A stretch of DNA of 25,904 nucleotides from JANOBD01 sp031411495 (GCA_031411495.1 JANOBD010000091.1:1-25904); one strand, 5' to 3'. Shown: positions 7,954 through 16,923, numbered from the stretch's first letter. Notes: generated by a model from the letters alone, not told the origin. Numbers and translations are program-made.

Positions 7954-9153
7954 TCAGGCGCGGACGTTGCTCAGTCCCTGCATCACGACATCTAGAAACG
8001 TGCGGCCCGTTGCCGACCAGCGATAACGGGTCGATCGATCAAGCGAGGCCTGCGCGTGGCGTGCATAGTCTGAAGGTGAAGAGCACACGAGTTCGTGCAG
8101 CCGACGCGCGACAGCGTCGCATTCGCCCGCCGGAAGAAGGTCAGGCGACCTCACATCGATCGTTCCGCGGACGCCCGGCGCATCCCAGGCGACCACCGGC
8201 ATGCCTGCCGCCATCAACTCCAGCAGGCCCAACGGGTGGCCTTCGACATAGGAAAGGAACAGTCCGACGCGCACGTCGCGAAGCAACCCGGGCAGTTCTC
8301 CCGGCGCGAAGCGCTCCACATTGGTCACGAACGCGCGGTCCTCCTCCGCGAACGAGCGAATTACGTCATCGTCCGCGGTTAAAGTCCCCAGCAGCTTCAA
8401 TCTCGCGTTTGGTTCAAATGCTCGCACCTGTCGAAACACCCGCGGCAACGACAGCTTTCCCTTCCGCAGCGACCAGGTGCCGACGAAGCCGATCGTCTGG
8501 CTCGTCTGCCGGTCGTTCGTGCGCATCGACCGCGCCAGTTCTTCGGCACGTTCTTCCGAAACGCCGTTGTCGACCAGATGACACTTCGCGCCATGGCCGA
8601 GCGTGTCACGGACGTAAACGAGTTCGTCCGCGTTGCCCAGATGAATCTGCTCGGCGGTCGAAAACGATCGATCAGCTGCGCCGGACCTTCCGCCCGAGAG
8701 CTTGCTCGAAAACCCACGGAGCAGGCCCCCCGCAAGCGAGGCGTTCATTCCAGACTTTACACGGAGATGATTCTCGACCTGGCTGATGTACCGTTCGTAG
8801 AAATGTCTCAGGCCGTTCGATTTCGCGATCAGCAATCCCTTGAAGCGGTAGGAAGATCGGGGAAAGATCAGTGTGTTGTGCTCCGCCTGGATGACATCGA
8901 AGCGATGGCCTTGTTCACGAATATGTCGGCGCAGTGCCCGCTGGAACAGAGGCAGCGCGAAAATCTCCCGCATCTTCCCGCGAACTGGCGGGCGAACATC
9001 GTCAATCGAAAACTTCTCGACCTGATGCCCCTGCCCACTCAGCACCCGGCCGATTTCGATACTCACGCGCGAGAGGCCGAGTTCTTCGGTCCAAGGCGTG
9101 TCGACCGCGAAGAGCACCCGTAGTGATCGTCTAGCAAAATCTCCTGATTTCAT
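7954..9153 (-). CDS. GT4-like glycosyltransferase
   Basis: With the start at ATG 9153 the protein has 399 residues. That ATG shares its A with the TGA of the upstream methyltransferase gene (TGATG) and leads into MKSGDFARRSLRVLFAVDTP, so it is preferred over an in-frame start at 9186, 11 codons earlier. The domain order is GT-B: LRVLFAVDTPWTEELGLSRV at the N-terminus, SLRKGKLSLPRVF (donor-phosphate region) and the EX7E motif E304-GHPLGLL-E312 followed by AAGMPVVAWDAPGVRG. All expected catalytic-site residues are present. Spacing of 8 bp to the next gene fits one polycistronic message. Confidence 0.83.
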   Translation of the reverse strand: MKSGDFARRSLRVLFAVDTPWTEELGLSRVSIEIGRVLSGQGHQVEKFSIDDVRPPVRGKMREIFALPLFQRALRRHIREQGHRFDVIQAEHNTLIFPRSSYRFKGLLIAKSNGLRHFYERYISQVENHLRVKSGMNASLAGGLLRGFSSKLSGGRSGAADRSFSTAEQIHLGNADELVYVRDTLGHGAKCHLVDNGVSEERAEELARSMRTNDRQTSQTIGFVGTWSLRKGKLSLPRVFRQVRAFEPNARLKLLGTLTADDDVIRSFAEEDRAFVTNVERFAPGELPGLLRDVRVGLFLSYVEGHPLGLLELMAAGMPVVAWDAPGVRGTIDVRSPDLLPAGECDAVARRLHELVCSSPSDYARHAQASLDRSTRYRWSATGRTFLDVVMQGLSNVRA

Positions 9154-9965
9154 CACAGGTACACGTTGGACCGCACAAGAGCCCACGACTGTCGCGGTCT
9201 CAATTCATCAACCGAGAGGAGCGTGTCTTCCGTAGACAAGTCGATGCCGGTTGGCGCATCGGCGAGCGTTCGGGGACGCGTCTCCACAATGTTTATCGAG
9301 TGAGTAAAGGACAACGTCTCCACGAGATTCGCCCGACAGTTCAGTCCCAAGAAATCGTGAAGCTCGACGATCAGGTCGGCATGTTTCCAAAGATGCGATG
9401 TCCGGTTGTTGAAAAGCGTGGCTTCTAATCCATCCACATCGCAGATCACGAAGAACCGCGACTCCGGCGGCAACTGCGACAACGAATCCTCGGAGAACGC
9501 TCCGAAGAATTGGATGTCTTTGTTGACGTTGTTTTCGCGGGCAAGTGACCTGCAGAGTTCGAGCGCGCCGGGATCCGCATCAAACGCCTTGACGAGCGAG
9601 TTCGGACATCGCTTGGCCATTCCGACGGCGTAGTACCCTTCCGCACAGCCGATGTCCACGATGACGGGATAGTTCGTGGCAATGGCGCGTTCCACTTCGG
9701 CGAAAATCTCCAGTTCGTATGTCCCGGCCACTTTGGGAAGCAGCGCGCTCGACTTAGCTTCTCGAATGTAGCGAATGCCTTTGAAGGGACCCGACTGGAT
9801 CACCAATCCGGTCTGCCGCGCATACTCATCGACAAGCCATTCATACCTGGAATTGAACCGGCGACCCTGGCGTTGATGCCACCAACTGCGAATCGAGCAG
9901 TACGCTGTTGGAAAGACGGCATGTGCTATCCGTTTGACGGCGGAAGTTGGAGGAGCGGCGCTCAT
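9153..9965 (-). CDS. FkbM-like SAM-dependent methyltransferase (subtype with DIG-x3-GYYAVG)
   Basis: This 270-residue protein is a class I methyltransferase. Motif I is VDIGCAEGYYAVG (103-115), an acidic motif II lies at KAFDAD (126-131), and VICDVDGLEATLF (173-185) occupies the place of the FkbM signature (I-D-x-E-G-x-E). VELHDF (200-205) follows. It closely resembles the product of 16129-16923: both have the DIG...GYYAVG...AFD.D...CD.(E/D)G.E.TLF...E.HD pattern, so the two are paralogues distinct from the four classical FkbM proteins here. The likely job is O-methylation of a sugar hydroxyl of the glycan. The start lies 7 bp after the upstream stop, and the end overlaps the next start (TGATG). 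Confidence 0.75.
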   Translation of the reverse strand: MSAAPPTSAVKRIAHAVFPTAYCSIRSWWHQRQGRRFNSRYEWLVDEYARQTGLVIQSGPFKGIRYIREAKSSALLPKVAGTYELEIFAEVERAIATNYPVIVDIGCAEGYYAVGMAKRCPNSLVKAFDADPGALELCRSLARENNVNKDIQFFGAFSEDSLSQLPPESRFFVICDVDGLEATLFNNRTSHLWKHADLIVELHDFLGLNCRANLVETLSFTHSINIVETRPRTLADAPTGIDLSTEDTLLSVDELRPRQSWALVRSNVYL

Positions 9966-9972
9966 GGCGCGA

Positions 9973-11040
9973 TCAGGAAGGGGAGGACTCGTGCATGAGT
10001 GAGGGGACGATCTCGATCAATCGCCGATGCAACGCGTCGGCATCGCCGGTGGGCACGATGAATCCGTTTTGTCCGTCGCGTACATACTCTTTCACGCCGG
10101 ATGCATCAGAAACGACAATCGGAACGCCGACGGCCAATGCTTCCAGCGGCGCGAGGCCCAGGCCGTCCGCAAAGCTTGGGAATGCAAAGACATGTGCTCT
10201 TCGCAGATGTGGAAGCGGGTCGCCGGGTTGCACTGAGATTCGCTTGTCGCCGGCCGTCGCGCGATCGAGGTACCGACGCATTGATCGGGTTCCTGGACCG
10301 CCAACAAGGATGAGACGCGCATCGCGGTTTCGTGTCCGCGAGAACTGTTCGATGAGAAGAGGCGTGCCCTTCGAGACGCAGATGCTTCCGACGTAGACGA
10401 CAACCGGAGCCTCCGAGTCAGATGGTGCCGACACCCTTTGTTGAAAGCGTGAATCCACGGACAGGGTTCGTCGCCTCAGCTTCGATGCCGATACCCCGTA
10501 CTCTAGAAAAGTATGGCGTGCCAGTTCGGAGTTCACCCAGATCACATCGGCCATGTTGTATTCAGTCAGAACGCGACGGATCATCCTGTCGTGCAGCCAG
10601 TCTCGTTCGATCGGATGAAGCCGAAAGGCTAGGTCGTACATCTTTCTGGCGTGTAGCACGTGTGTGCCAGCCGATTCGAGCTGAAGCGAAGAAGCTCCGA
10701 GTTTTCTCGCCTGCAGGAATGATCGAAGTGCCGCGCCGGCAAATGAGATGACGGAATCACATCGCGTGATGCGATGACAGGCCGCGCGATCAAAGGCAAC
10801 CGACCCGAGATAACCATGCAAGCCACGCGAGAAGCGCAGCGGCGTCCACCGCGAAAGATGTGCCACCCACTTTACTTCAACCGCCTGCCCTTGCGAGTCG
10901 TTATTTAACACCGAAGCGGCGAAGAACGTCTGTAACGATCCGGCACTCTGCAGCGACTCGATGATCTGCTTCAAATGCTGTCCTAGTCCACCTGCGCCGT
11001 ACGGAGCGGGACAAGTAACGATCGTGCCGAGCTGATTCAT
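9973..11040 (-). CDS. GT4-like glycosyltransferase
   Basis: The 355-residue product starts MNQLGTIVTCPAPYGAGGLGQH, with a glycine-rich acceptor loop. The C-terminal half has YVGSICVSKGTPLLIEQF (216-233, K224 kept but Ser219 in place of the usual Arg), LVGGPG and the acid pair D292-GLGLAPL-E300, an EX7E motif with Asp in first place. A GT4-like transferase for one sugar of the exported glycan is the best reading; its linkage and donor are unknown. It starts 16 bp after the FkbM gene and ends 7 bp before the next methyltransferase gene. Confidence 0.82.
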   Translation of the reverse strand: MNQLGTIVTCPAPYGAGGLGQHLKQIIESLQSAGSLQTFFAASVLNNDSQGQAVEVKWVAHLSRWTPLRFSRGLHGYLGSVAFDRAACHRITRCDSVISFAGAALRSFLQARKLGASSLQLESAGTHVLHARKMYDLAFRLHPIERDWLHDRMIRRVLTEYNMADVIWVNSELARHTFLEYGVSASKLRRRTLSVDSRFQQRVSAPSDSEAPVVVYVGSICVSKGTPLLIEQFSRTRNRDARLILVGGPGTRSMRRYLDRATAGDKRISVQPGDPLPHLRRAHVFAFPSFADGLGLAPLEALAVGVPIVVSDASGVKEYVRDGQNGFIVPTGDADALHRRLIEIVPSLMHESSPS

Positions 11041-11056
11041 TAGACGTCGACTAGCG

Positions 11057-11899
11057 TTAGGGCTTGAAGGCGATGAAGTTTTCGCGAGTGGTGATCGTTC
11101 CGTCTGGCCGCTCGATTCGGCGAGTCACGTATCCCATTCGCGACAGGAAGTGGAGTAGATCAGGGTTGGCGATCTCGATGCCCTTAACTTCGAACTCGAA
11201 GACGATTGCCTTGATGCATCCCTTTTCAAGCGTTCGCTTTGCGCCTTTCAATACCTCGAACTCGAGTCCCTCCACATCGATTTTCATCAGGGTCGGTGTT
11301 GGGCACTGGCCGCTGATAACCAGATCATCAACCGTGGAACAATTGACTGCCACTCCCTGCTCACTGTCTCGGGGAAGCAAGCTCGCCAGGCCGATGTTTT
11401 GGGGGTCCGCGCCGTACAGTTGTCGCGTGCCGACGGAGGCTCCCAGCGCCATCGGCACGTGGGTCACGCGGCAGTGCGGGTTCAAGGCGATGTTGCGTCG
11501 AAGCAGTTGCGCAGTGGTTGGATTTGGTTCGAAGCACGCGATGGAACTCACTCGCGCGTCCAAAGACGCGCGGATCGCGAACGATCCGACGTGTGCCCCG
11601 ACATCCCAGATGACTTCATTCGTGTTCACAAAACTGGCTAGGGTGTCCCATACTTCGGGCTCATAAAACCCTGTCGTCAGAATCTCTTTCTGGACCAGGT
11701 CATCGATCTCCAGCGACAAAAGCCCATGTTCGGCATAGACGACCTTAACCGAAGGTCGGCAAAAGAATCGGTACAGTCCTCGCCAAAGCCGATCCTTTCC
11801 GCGGTGCCGGATGGACACCTGATAGCGCGCAAGCCACCAAGCGATAGGCCCGTTATTGCCGCGTCGAACGCGCTCTCGAAACGAAGGAAGTGTTGTCAC
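11057..11899 (-). CDS. FkbM-family methyltransferase (GTG start)
   Basis: I start this gene at GTG 11899, which overlaps the TGA of the ABC ATPase gene (GTGA), giving 280 residues. The longer open frame to 12469 is antisense-quality, Arg/Ser/His-rich sequence lying inside the ATPase gene and is not part of the protein. Motifs are VIWDVGAHVGSFAI (96-109, SAM loop), CFEPN (122-126), TVDDL (189-193) and MKIDVEGLEFEVLKGA (205-220, FkbM signature). FkbM enzymes O-methylate sugar or polyketide hydroxyls. Sitting directly behind the Wzt-like ATPase, it could make a methyl cap that the ATPase's C-terminal domain recognises; that is inference. Confidence 0.82.
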   Translation of the reverse strand: MTTLPSFRERVRRGNNGPIAWWLARYQVSIRHRGKDRLWRGLYRFFCRPSVKVVYAEHGLLSLEIDDLVQKEILTTGFYEPEVWDTLASFVNTNEVIWDVGAHVGSFAIRASLDARVSSIACFEPNPTTAQLLRRNIALNPHCRVTHVPMALGASVGTRQLYGADPQNIGLASLLPRDSEQGVAVNCSTVDDLVISGQCPTPTLMKIDVEGLEFEVLKGAKRTLEKGCIKAIVFEFEVKGIEIANPDLLHFLSRMGYVTRRIERPDGTITTRENFIAFKP

Positions 11900-13173
11900 G
11901 ACTGCTCCCCAGTGGATTGAATGGTGGCAGTGACTTCTGACGTTAACATGAACCGCAACAAGCCTCTGGCTGCGGCTTCGTACTCTGGGACGCCGCTGAT
12001 TTGCACGCGCGGCGAAGACGTGTAAGTAGCGATGTCGAGAACTTCGCCGGTGAAATCGCCGGCCTGTGTGTAGATGCCAAGTGAATAGTCGCCTTCTACA
12101 AGCATGAGTCCGACAATGTCGGCTGTGACATTGAGCACGCCGTCCGCGGCGACTCGATAGACTCCGGAAGAGGATCGCAGGTCGATTACGCCAAGCCTCA
12201 CGCCTGATTCTGAATACACAAGTATTGCCAGATGGGACACGACGAGCGCGGTTCGCGCACGAATGGAAATTGAGACCGTGGCGCTGTCTGTTCGCGCCGC
12301 TCGGATCGGAGTGATCGAGAGCGCGACCACTTCCGCCTGGTTCGAGATCCGCGCAGGAAGACGGGACGATGAACGATTTTCGTGACCCGCCATGTACAGA
12401 TCGGTTACTTCCGGCGTGTTCCCGCAACTGACGACTTGTCCATGTGAGAGGAGAACGGATCGGTTGCACAGCGATCGCACTGCCGAAAGATTGTGACTGA
12501 CAAAGAGGACGGTTCGTCCGTGCTTGGCGACGTCCTTCATCTTACCCAGGCACTTCTTCTGAAACTCTGCGTCGCCGACGGCGAGCACTTCGTCGACGAC
12601 GAGTATCTCCGGCTCAAGATGGGCCGCCACAGCGAACGCCAGCCGGGTGTACATGCCGCTGCTGTATTGTTTTACGGGTGTGTCGAGAAACGTCTCGATC
12701 TCGCTGAAGGCGACGATCTCGTCGAACTTTCGTTTCACTTCGACACCGGTCATTCCGAGCACGGCACCGTTGAGGAAGATATTTTCGCGGCCACTGAGTT
12801 CCGGGTGGAAGCCGGTGCCGACTTCTAAGAGGCTGCCGACGCGGCCGTGCAGTTCGATTTCGCCGGCGGTCGGCTTGGTGATGCGGGAGAGGATTTTCAG
12901 GAGCGTGGATTTGCCCGCGCCGTTTCGGCCGATGATGCCAATGACCTCGCCCTTATTCACCTCGAAGTTCACGTTCTTGAGCGCCCAAAAACTGTTCGTG
13001 TCGTTAAGCGGTTCCTTTGCCATCGACCGCGCGAGCTTAAGCGGCGACCGGACCAAGCCGCCCAGCGAATCGCGCAACGACTTGTACCTGTACATTACCC
13101 CCGCGGACTCGATGCCGAGTCGATACTGCTTGCCGAGGCTCCTGATTCGGATGGCTTGGTCGGATTGGCTCAT
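11896..13173 (-). CDS. wzt: Polysaccharide ABC transporter ATPase (Wzt/TagH-like) with C-terminal domain
   Basis: The 425-residue protein has an ABC domain (about 1-255): Walker A GRNGAGKST (82-90), signature YSSGMYTRLAF (170-180), Walker B ILVVDE (190-195) and the H-loop SHN (H227). The LHGRVGSLLEVGTGFHPELS stretch and the FDEIVAFSEIE region are typical of O-antigen, teichoic acid and capsule exporters. Residues about 265-425 form a beta-rich extension like the Wzt C-terminal domain, which in E. coli O8/O9a binds the modified non-reducing end of the glycan. It pairs with the Wzm-like permease at 17776-18729, although ten kilobases of operon separate neither function nor strand. ATG at 13173 overlaps the upstream stop (ATGA). 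Confidence 0.92.
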   Translation of the reverse strand: MSQSDQAIRIRSLGKQYRLGIESAGVMYRYKSLRDSLGGLVRSPLKLARSMAKEPLNDTNSFWALKNVNFEVNKGEVIGIIGRNGAGKSTLLKILSRITKPTAGEIELHGRVGSLLEVGTGFHPELSGRENIFLNGAVLGMTGVEVKRKFDEIVAFSEIETFLDTPVKQYSSGMYTRLAFAVAAHLEPEILVVDEVLAVGDAEFQKKCLGKMKDVAKHGRTVLFVSHNLSAVRSLCNRSVLLSHGQVVSCGNTPEVTDLYMAGHENRSSSRLPARISNQAEVVALSITPIRAARTDSATVSISIRARTALVVSHLAILVYSESGVRLGVIDLRSSSGVYRVAADGVLNVTADIVGLMLVEGDYSLGIYTQAGDFTGEVLDIATYTSSPRVQISGVPEYEAAARGLLRFMLTSEVTATIQSTGEQS

Positions 13174-14003
13174 TTCGGGGAAAGCGCGCAGAGGTAGAAA
13201 CGTTTATCGGGAAGCTTCGTAGGGAGCGGCTCGAACTGCTTGCCGCTCAGATCGTTCCAGAACAGTGTGTAGCCGTAGCCAAGGAGGATGTCACAAATCT
13301 CCCGGGCCGATCCCCCGAAGGTTTCCAGTCCGGCACCGAGATGTACTTCGATAAACCATTCGGGCTTGGATTCGTCATTCAAGATGTCGCTCGCGCCCTT
13401 CAACGCCGCCTGCTCGGAGCCTTCAATATCGAGAAAGACCACATCAGGCTGGCCAAAAGTGGAACGCATGAAGTCGAGGGTGATCGCCTGCACGACTTGT
13501 GAGCCGGAATGTCTATCGGCATTGTTAACGACGTGTCCGTTTTGGGTGAAGTCTTCGGTGAACTCGATAGAGCCTTCGCGATCGGACAAAGCCGCACGGA
13601 GGACGATCATCGAATCTCTCAGTGTGGGATTGAGCCTGAGATTCTCCTCGGCCATTCGCGCGTTGTGTCCAAGCGCTTCGACGGCGATCACCTTTCCACC
13701 CGGCGAGACGACACTTGCCAGAACCATCGCGACGACGCCTTGGTGCGCTCCGCAATCAAATACCTTCGCCCCAGGTTTGAGTCGGGATCGCTGCAGGAAC
13801 GCGATCTCCGGCTGAGTGGGCCAATCATGATCGTACCAGCCTTGAGCCAGACCATCCTTGAGCGACACGTTGAGCGGAATGCCGTGATAGTTATGCCTCG
13901 CGACGCGAGCGGGGAAGCCGCGCATGTGGCGGTCGCCGCGCCAACGTTTGAGCGCGGTCCAGAGGCCGGGAGGCAACGTTTTTCGCAGTAGAGACTTGAT
14001 CAT
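13170..14003 (-). CDS. FkbM-family methyltransferase
   Basis: A start at ATG 14003 gives 277 residues and the N-terminus MIKSLLRKTLPPGLW, which closely parallels MIRAIARKLPPGF of the FkbM gene at 16920-17744; the in-frame ATG at 14033 would overlap the glycosyltransferase gene by 20 bp. The SAM loop is VFDCGAHQGVVAMV (81-94), followed by VIAVEA (105-110), TLDFMR (175-180) and VVFLDIEGSEQAALKGA (188-204), the FkbM signature. Expected role is O-methylation of a sugar hydroxyl. Its stop overlaps the ATPase start as ATGA, so the two are probably translated together. Confidence 0.83.
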   Translation of the reverse strand: MIKSLLRKTLPPGLWTALKRWRGDRHMRGFPARVARHNYHGIPLNVSLKDGLAQGWYDHDWPTQPEIAFLQRSRLKPGAKVFDCGAHQGVVAMVLASVVSPGGKVIAVEALGHNARMAEENLRLNPTLRDSMIVLRAALSDREGSIEFTEDFTQNGHVVNNADRHSGSQVVQAITLDFMRSTFGQPDVVFLDIEGSEQAALKGASDILNDESKPEWFIEVHLGAGLETFGGSAREICDILLGYGYTLFWNDLSGKQFEPLPTKLPDKRFYLCALSPK

Positions 14004-14013
14004 ACGAGCTCGC

Positions 14014-15297
14014 TCACCCTGTCCCCGCGGCATTTTTTAGAAGCGCGAGCAATCGGCCGGTCACGACTTCGGGCGCGAAGAGTTGCTGCGCCTGCGCGCG
14101 TGCATCTTGTGCGATCGCTTCCCGCATACCGGGTCTTCTCAACTCGTCAATCAGTTCGCGAACTAACTGCTCCAGCGCGTCCAGATCACCCTGAGGAAAG
14201 GTCCGACACGCCGGCGGACTGAGAACTTCCACCGGGCCGACCGCTTCGCTTGCGATGATTGGAAGGCCCCTGCTTAGTGCTTCGCCCACGACGAGCGATC
14301 CCGGTTCGTAGTGGCTGGGAACGATCAAAGCATCGGAGGAGTCATACGCTTCGAGCATTTTATGGTGCGCCAGATTGCCGAGGTAGGTGGCGATGGTCGG
14401 GTTTAGTTCATTGAGGTGCTTCGTGTAATCCGACCAAAGCGTCCGCGCGCCCGCGACATCGAGCGTCACCCTTCCGGCCAGATCATTCAATCGATGACTA
14501 AGCGCCGCGATCATTTCAAATCCTTTGCGAACACTGATGCGCGATGCGAACAGCAGCCGCACCGGACGATCGGGCGCATCCTCTCTTGGTGGAAGCGGCT
14601 TGTGATAACTTGGCAGGATGATCGGATGGCGCAGCACCTCCATTCGCTTCGGGTCGAGTTTGTAATCACTAACCAGATGCCCGACGAACTGATTGCTGGG
14701 ACCGATAACCAGCGCGGGTTTCCGAAGTTCACCGGCCTGGTTGCGGGCGCGGTACGCCAAGAAGAAACGTGTGACGTAATGCGACAAGCGCGACTCAGAC
14801 TTCAGTGCGTAAGCGCTCTCGGCACGATGCCAGCGCAATTCGCCCTTGGCATGCGTGCAGGGATGAACAACAACGGGCGGCAACTCGTTCAAGCGCTTGC
14901 CCATCTCGAAGAGTTCAGTCTGCGAAATCTGAAACACGCAGTCATAGCACCGCGCGCGATGGGTTTCGATCAGCAGCCTCGTCAGTCGAATGTGCTCTCG
15001 GACGCGTGAGAAGGTTCCGGAAACGAACGCGAGCGCTGCCGTTTTGCTGTACCACTTGTTCCACTTCCACCACGACGGCGTCGTCACCACCTTCAGGTTG
15101 GGATAGGAGCGAAGCGAATCGAGACAAGGATTCGGGGTATCCGCGACGTACATGTCGATTTCGACGCCGGCGTCCAGCAGCCCCTTAACATACAGCCGAG
15201 CCATCGCGGGCACGCCGCCCTCGCCAACACCGCCGAACCACGCGAGTCGAAACGGCTTGGCTTGACTGTTGCTCGACGGCACGGGACTCGACATCAT
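14014..15297 (-). CDS. GT4-like glycosyltransferase
   Basis: This 427-residue GT-B protein begins with a low-complexity Ser/Pro leader and then FRLAWFGGVGEGGVPAMARL, the acceptor loop. The C-terminal domain has FASRISVRKGFEMIAAL (250-266, R253 and K258 for donor phosphates) and PSHYEPGSLVVGEALSRG, with EX7E at E331 and E339, then LPIIASEAVGPVEV. All catalytic-site positions are conserved. It is the first glycosyltransferase translated from the operon and the only one between the two transporter genes, so an early step such as primer or adaptor synthesis is possible but unproven. ATG 15297 lies 10 bp after the upstream stop; a second ATG follows at once. Confidence 0.85.
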   Translation of the reverse strand: MMSSPVPSSNSQAKPFRLAWFGGVGEGGVPAMARLYVKGLLDAGVEIDMYVADTPNPCLDSLRSYPNLKVVTTPSWWKWNKWYSKTAALAFVSGTFSRVREHIRLTRLLIETHRARCYDCVFQISQTELFEMGKRLNELPPVVVHPCTHAKGELRWHRAESAYALKSESRLSHYVTRFFLAYRARNQAGELRKPALVIGPSNQFVGHLVSDYKLDPKRMEVLRHPIILPSYHKPLPPREDAPDRPVRLLFASRISVRKGFEMIAALSHRLNDLAGRVTLDVAGARTLWSDYTKHLNELNPTIATYLGNLAHHKMLEAYDSSDALIVPSHYEPGSLVVGEALSRGLPIIASEAVGPVEVLSPPACRTFPQGDLDALEQLVRELIDELRRPGMREAIAQDARAQAQQLFAPEVVTGRLLALLKNAAGTG

Positions 15298-15307
15298 CGG
15301 CGAAATC

Positions 15308-16114
15308 TCAGTTTCTATCCTCGACGCGTGAGAAATGCAGAATGCCCCTGCTGTCGGAATCCGGTCGTTGTTGCACGAGCGCGAATCCGATCGAATTCAG
15401 ACGGTCACTAATTCTCTGACGGATCTCGTCGGAGTGATACTCGACCTGTATCGACCGGCAGCGTCTAAGTGTCTGCTTGTCCGCGTTCAGAATCGTGTTC
15501 AATTCCGAACCCTCGTTGTCGATCTTCAGCAGATCGACCGTTCGCCCGGCGAGTAGCGATTCCTTAGACGCGAAGAGTGATGCGAGCGACAGAACATTCA
15601 CTTGATGCAACCCGTTCGTTTTTGATTCCGGAACGAGCCTTCGCGTGATCGTCCAGTCATTCTGCAGAGGGTCCATGAATCCGACCGAATCCTGTCCATC
15701 GATCGCCACGCGTTGGCAGGTGACGCGGGCATTTAATCCGCTGCGCTGGACGTTCTCCGACAACAGGTCGAACGTACTGGGGAACGGCTCGACGGCGATG
15801 ATGGTTGCGCGAGGCGCGATGGAGGAAACGAGCAGCGTGAACAGGCCAATGTTAGCGCCGATGTCGAAAACGATTTCACTCTCTGGATCGACATGATATT
15901 CGTCTTTGCAGAAGATCGTCCACGCGGTCAGTACATCGACATACGTCTGAAGTCGAATGGTGAGGCCGGATCTTGTGCGAAGGTCGATTGGATAGGCTCG
16001 TCTCATCACACCCACGTAGCGCGGGATGATCTGCTGCCAGTTCTTGATCCGGCTCACGCACTTCGCCACTTCTGGCAATCGATCAAGGTGTTTGAATGCG
16101 TCCCATCGAAACAT
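15308..16114 (-). CDS. FkbM-family methyltransferase
   Basis: The 268-residue protein from ATG 16114 has SAM-binding VFDIGANIGLFTLL (82-95), VEPFP (108-112), LSLASLF and LLKIDNEGSELNTIL (195-209), matching FkbM order and spacing. A longer frame exists from TTG 16147, but TTG is a weak start and would overlap the upstream gene by 19 bp. The FkbM signature here is IDNEGSE, with Asn where Val or Ile is common, a tolerated change. The role is presumed O-methylation within the exported glycan. It ends 10 bp before the next glycosyltransferase gene. Confidence 0.82.
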   Translation of the reverse strand: MFRWDAFKHLDRLPEVAKCVSRIKNWQQIIPRYVGVMRRAYPIDLRTRSGLTIRLQTYVDVLTAWTIFCKDEYHVDPESEIVFDIGANIGLFTLLVSSIAPRATIIAVEPFPSTFDLLSENVQRSGLNARVTCQRVAIDGQDSVGFMDPLQNDWTITRRLVPESKTNGLHQVNVLSLASLFASKESLLAGRTVDLLKIDNEGSELNTILNADKQTLRRCRSIQVEYHSDEIRQRISDRLNSIGFALVQQRPDSDSRGILHFSRVEDRN

Positions 16115-16128
16115 GAGTCTGCGGCCGG

Positions 16129-16923
16129 CTATCGCCTGGGAAGGCAAAGCAGCCAGATCTGATTAGCGCGCGCTTCCTCGGTCGCCAGTTTGAGCTCTTG
16201 TGTGCTGAGGAAATCGAGCGAACGCGTCGTCTGGCGTGGCGGTTGATCGTTCGTTATCTGCTTGACTTCATGGGTCGCCGCGAACTGTCTGGCAAGTCGT
16301 TCGCATACTCCCGCGACGAGACAGTCATGTGTTTCGATAATGAGCGTAGAAGAAGCCAGTTCCGGCGTCACTCCGCCGCCGAACAATGTCGACTCGTATC
16401 CTTCGCAATCACAGACGATGAGCGCCTCTTTTTGAAGATGTGTTCGCAGCCAATTCGAGTCGCAGAGACCAAGGACTTGAACATTGGAGACGGCGTTCGC
16501 GTCGGCCATTTCGCGGGTCACGCGGCGCGCCCAGGAGTCAGTGTCAAACGCCACGACCAGAGCGCCAGGATACTTCCGCGCTAGGCCGACGGCGTAGTAG
16601 CCGAACTTCGCGCCGATATCGACGATCTGCTTGTACGAACGCCCCAGCACGATCGACCAGGCGTCGTCCAACACGCTTTCGTACGTGCCGAGCAGGTACG
16701 GCCCGATTTGTTCAGCGAAAGTCGCTTTTGCAAGCCGCATCCCGGCGAACGGGCCTTCCTGAACGATAGGGCCAAAGTGGGCAACGAGTTTGTCGGCGAC
16801 GGGACCGCAACCCCACTTGGCGACGACGCGATGCGAATGAGCCCGCGCTCGTCCAGACATCAGGCCGCTCGTCCAGCGCGGCGCTAGCGAGTAAAGAATG
16901 CGTTTGACGATTGTCTTTGTCAC
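16129..16923 (-). CDS. FkbM-like SAM-dependent methyltransferase (second DIG-x3-GYYAVG copy; GTG start)
   Basis: GTG at 16923 overlaps the TGA of the preceding gene (GTGA) and gives 264 residues starting V/M-TKTIVKRILYSL; the alternative TTG at 16932 adds three residues. Motifs are VDIGAKFGYYAVGLA (101-115), VAFDTD (124-129), LIVCDCEGYESTLF (168-181) and LIIETHD (194-200). These line up with the protein at 9153-9965, and both have the segment GPFxGxR upstream (here EGPFAGMR, 56-63). The pair forms its own subtype. A methyltransferase acting on the same glycan is the natural reading, but the substrate is unknown. Confidence 0.75.
   Translation of the reverse strand: MTKTIVKRILYSLAPRWTSGLMSGRARAHSHRVVAKWGCGPVADKLVAHFGPIVQEGPFAGMRLAKATFAEQIGPYLLGTYESVLDDAWSIVLGRSYKQIVDIGAKFGYYAVGLARKYPGALVVAFDTDSWARRVTREMADANAVSNVQVLGLCDSNWLRTHLQKEALIVCDCEGYESTLFGGGVTPELASSTLIIETHDCLVAGVCERLARQFAATHEVKQITNDQPPRQTTRSLDFLSTQELKLATEEARANQIWLLCLPRR

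Noticed and set aside
11900..12469. 190-codon N-terminal extension of the FkbM gene at 11057-11899
   Set aside because: It lies wholly inside the ABC ATPase gene in another frame, is rich in Arg, Ser and His, and carries no motif; the GTGA junction gives a better start.
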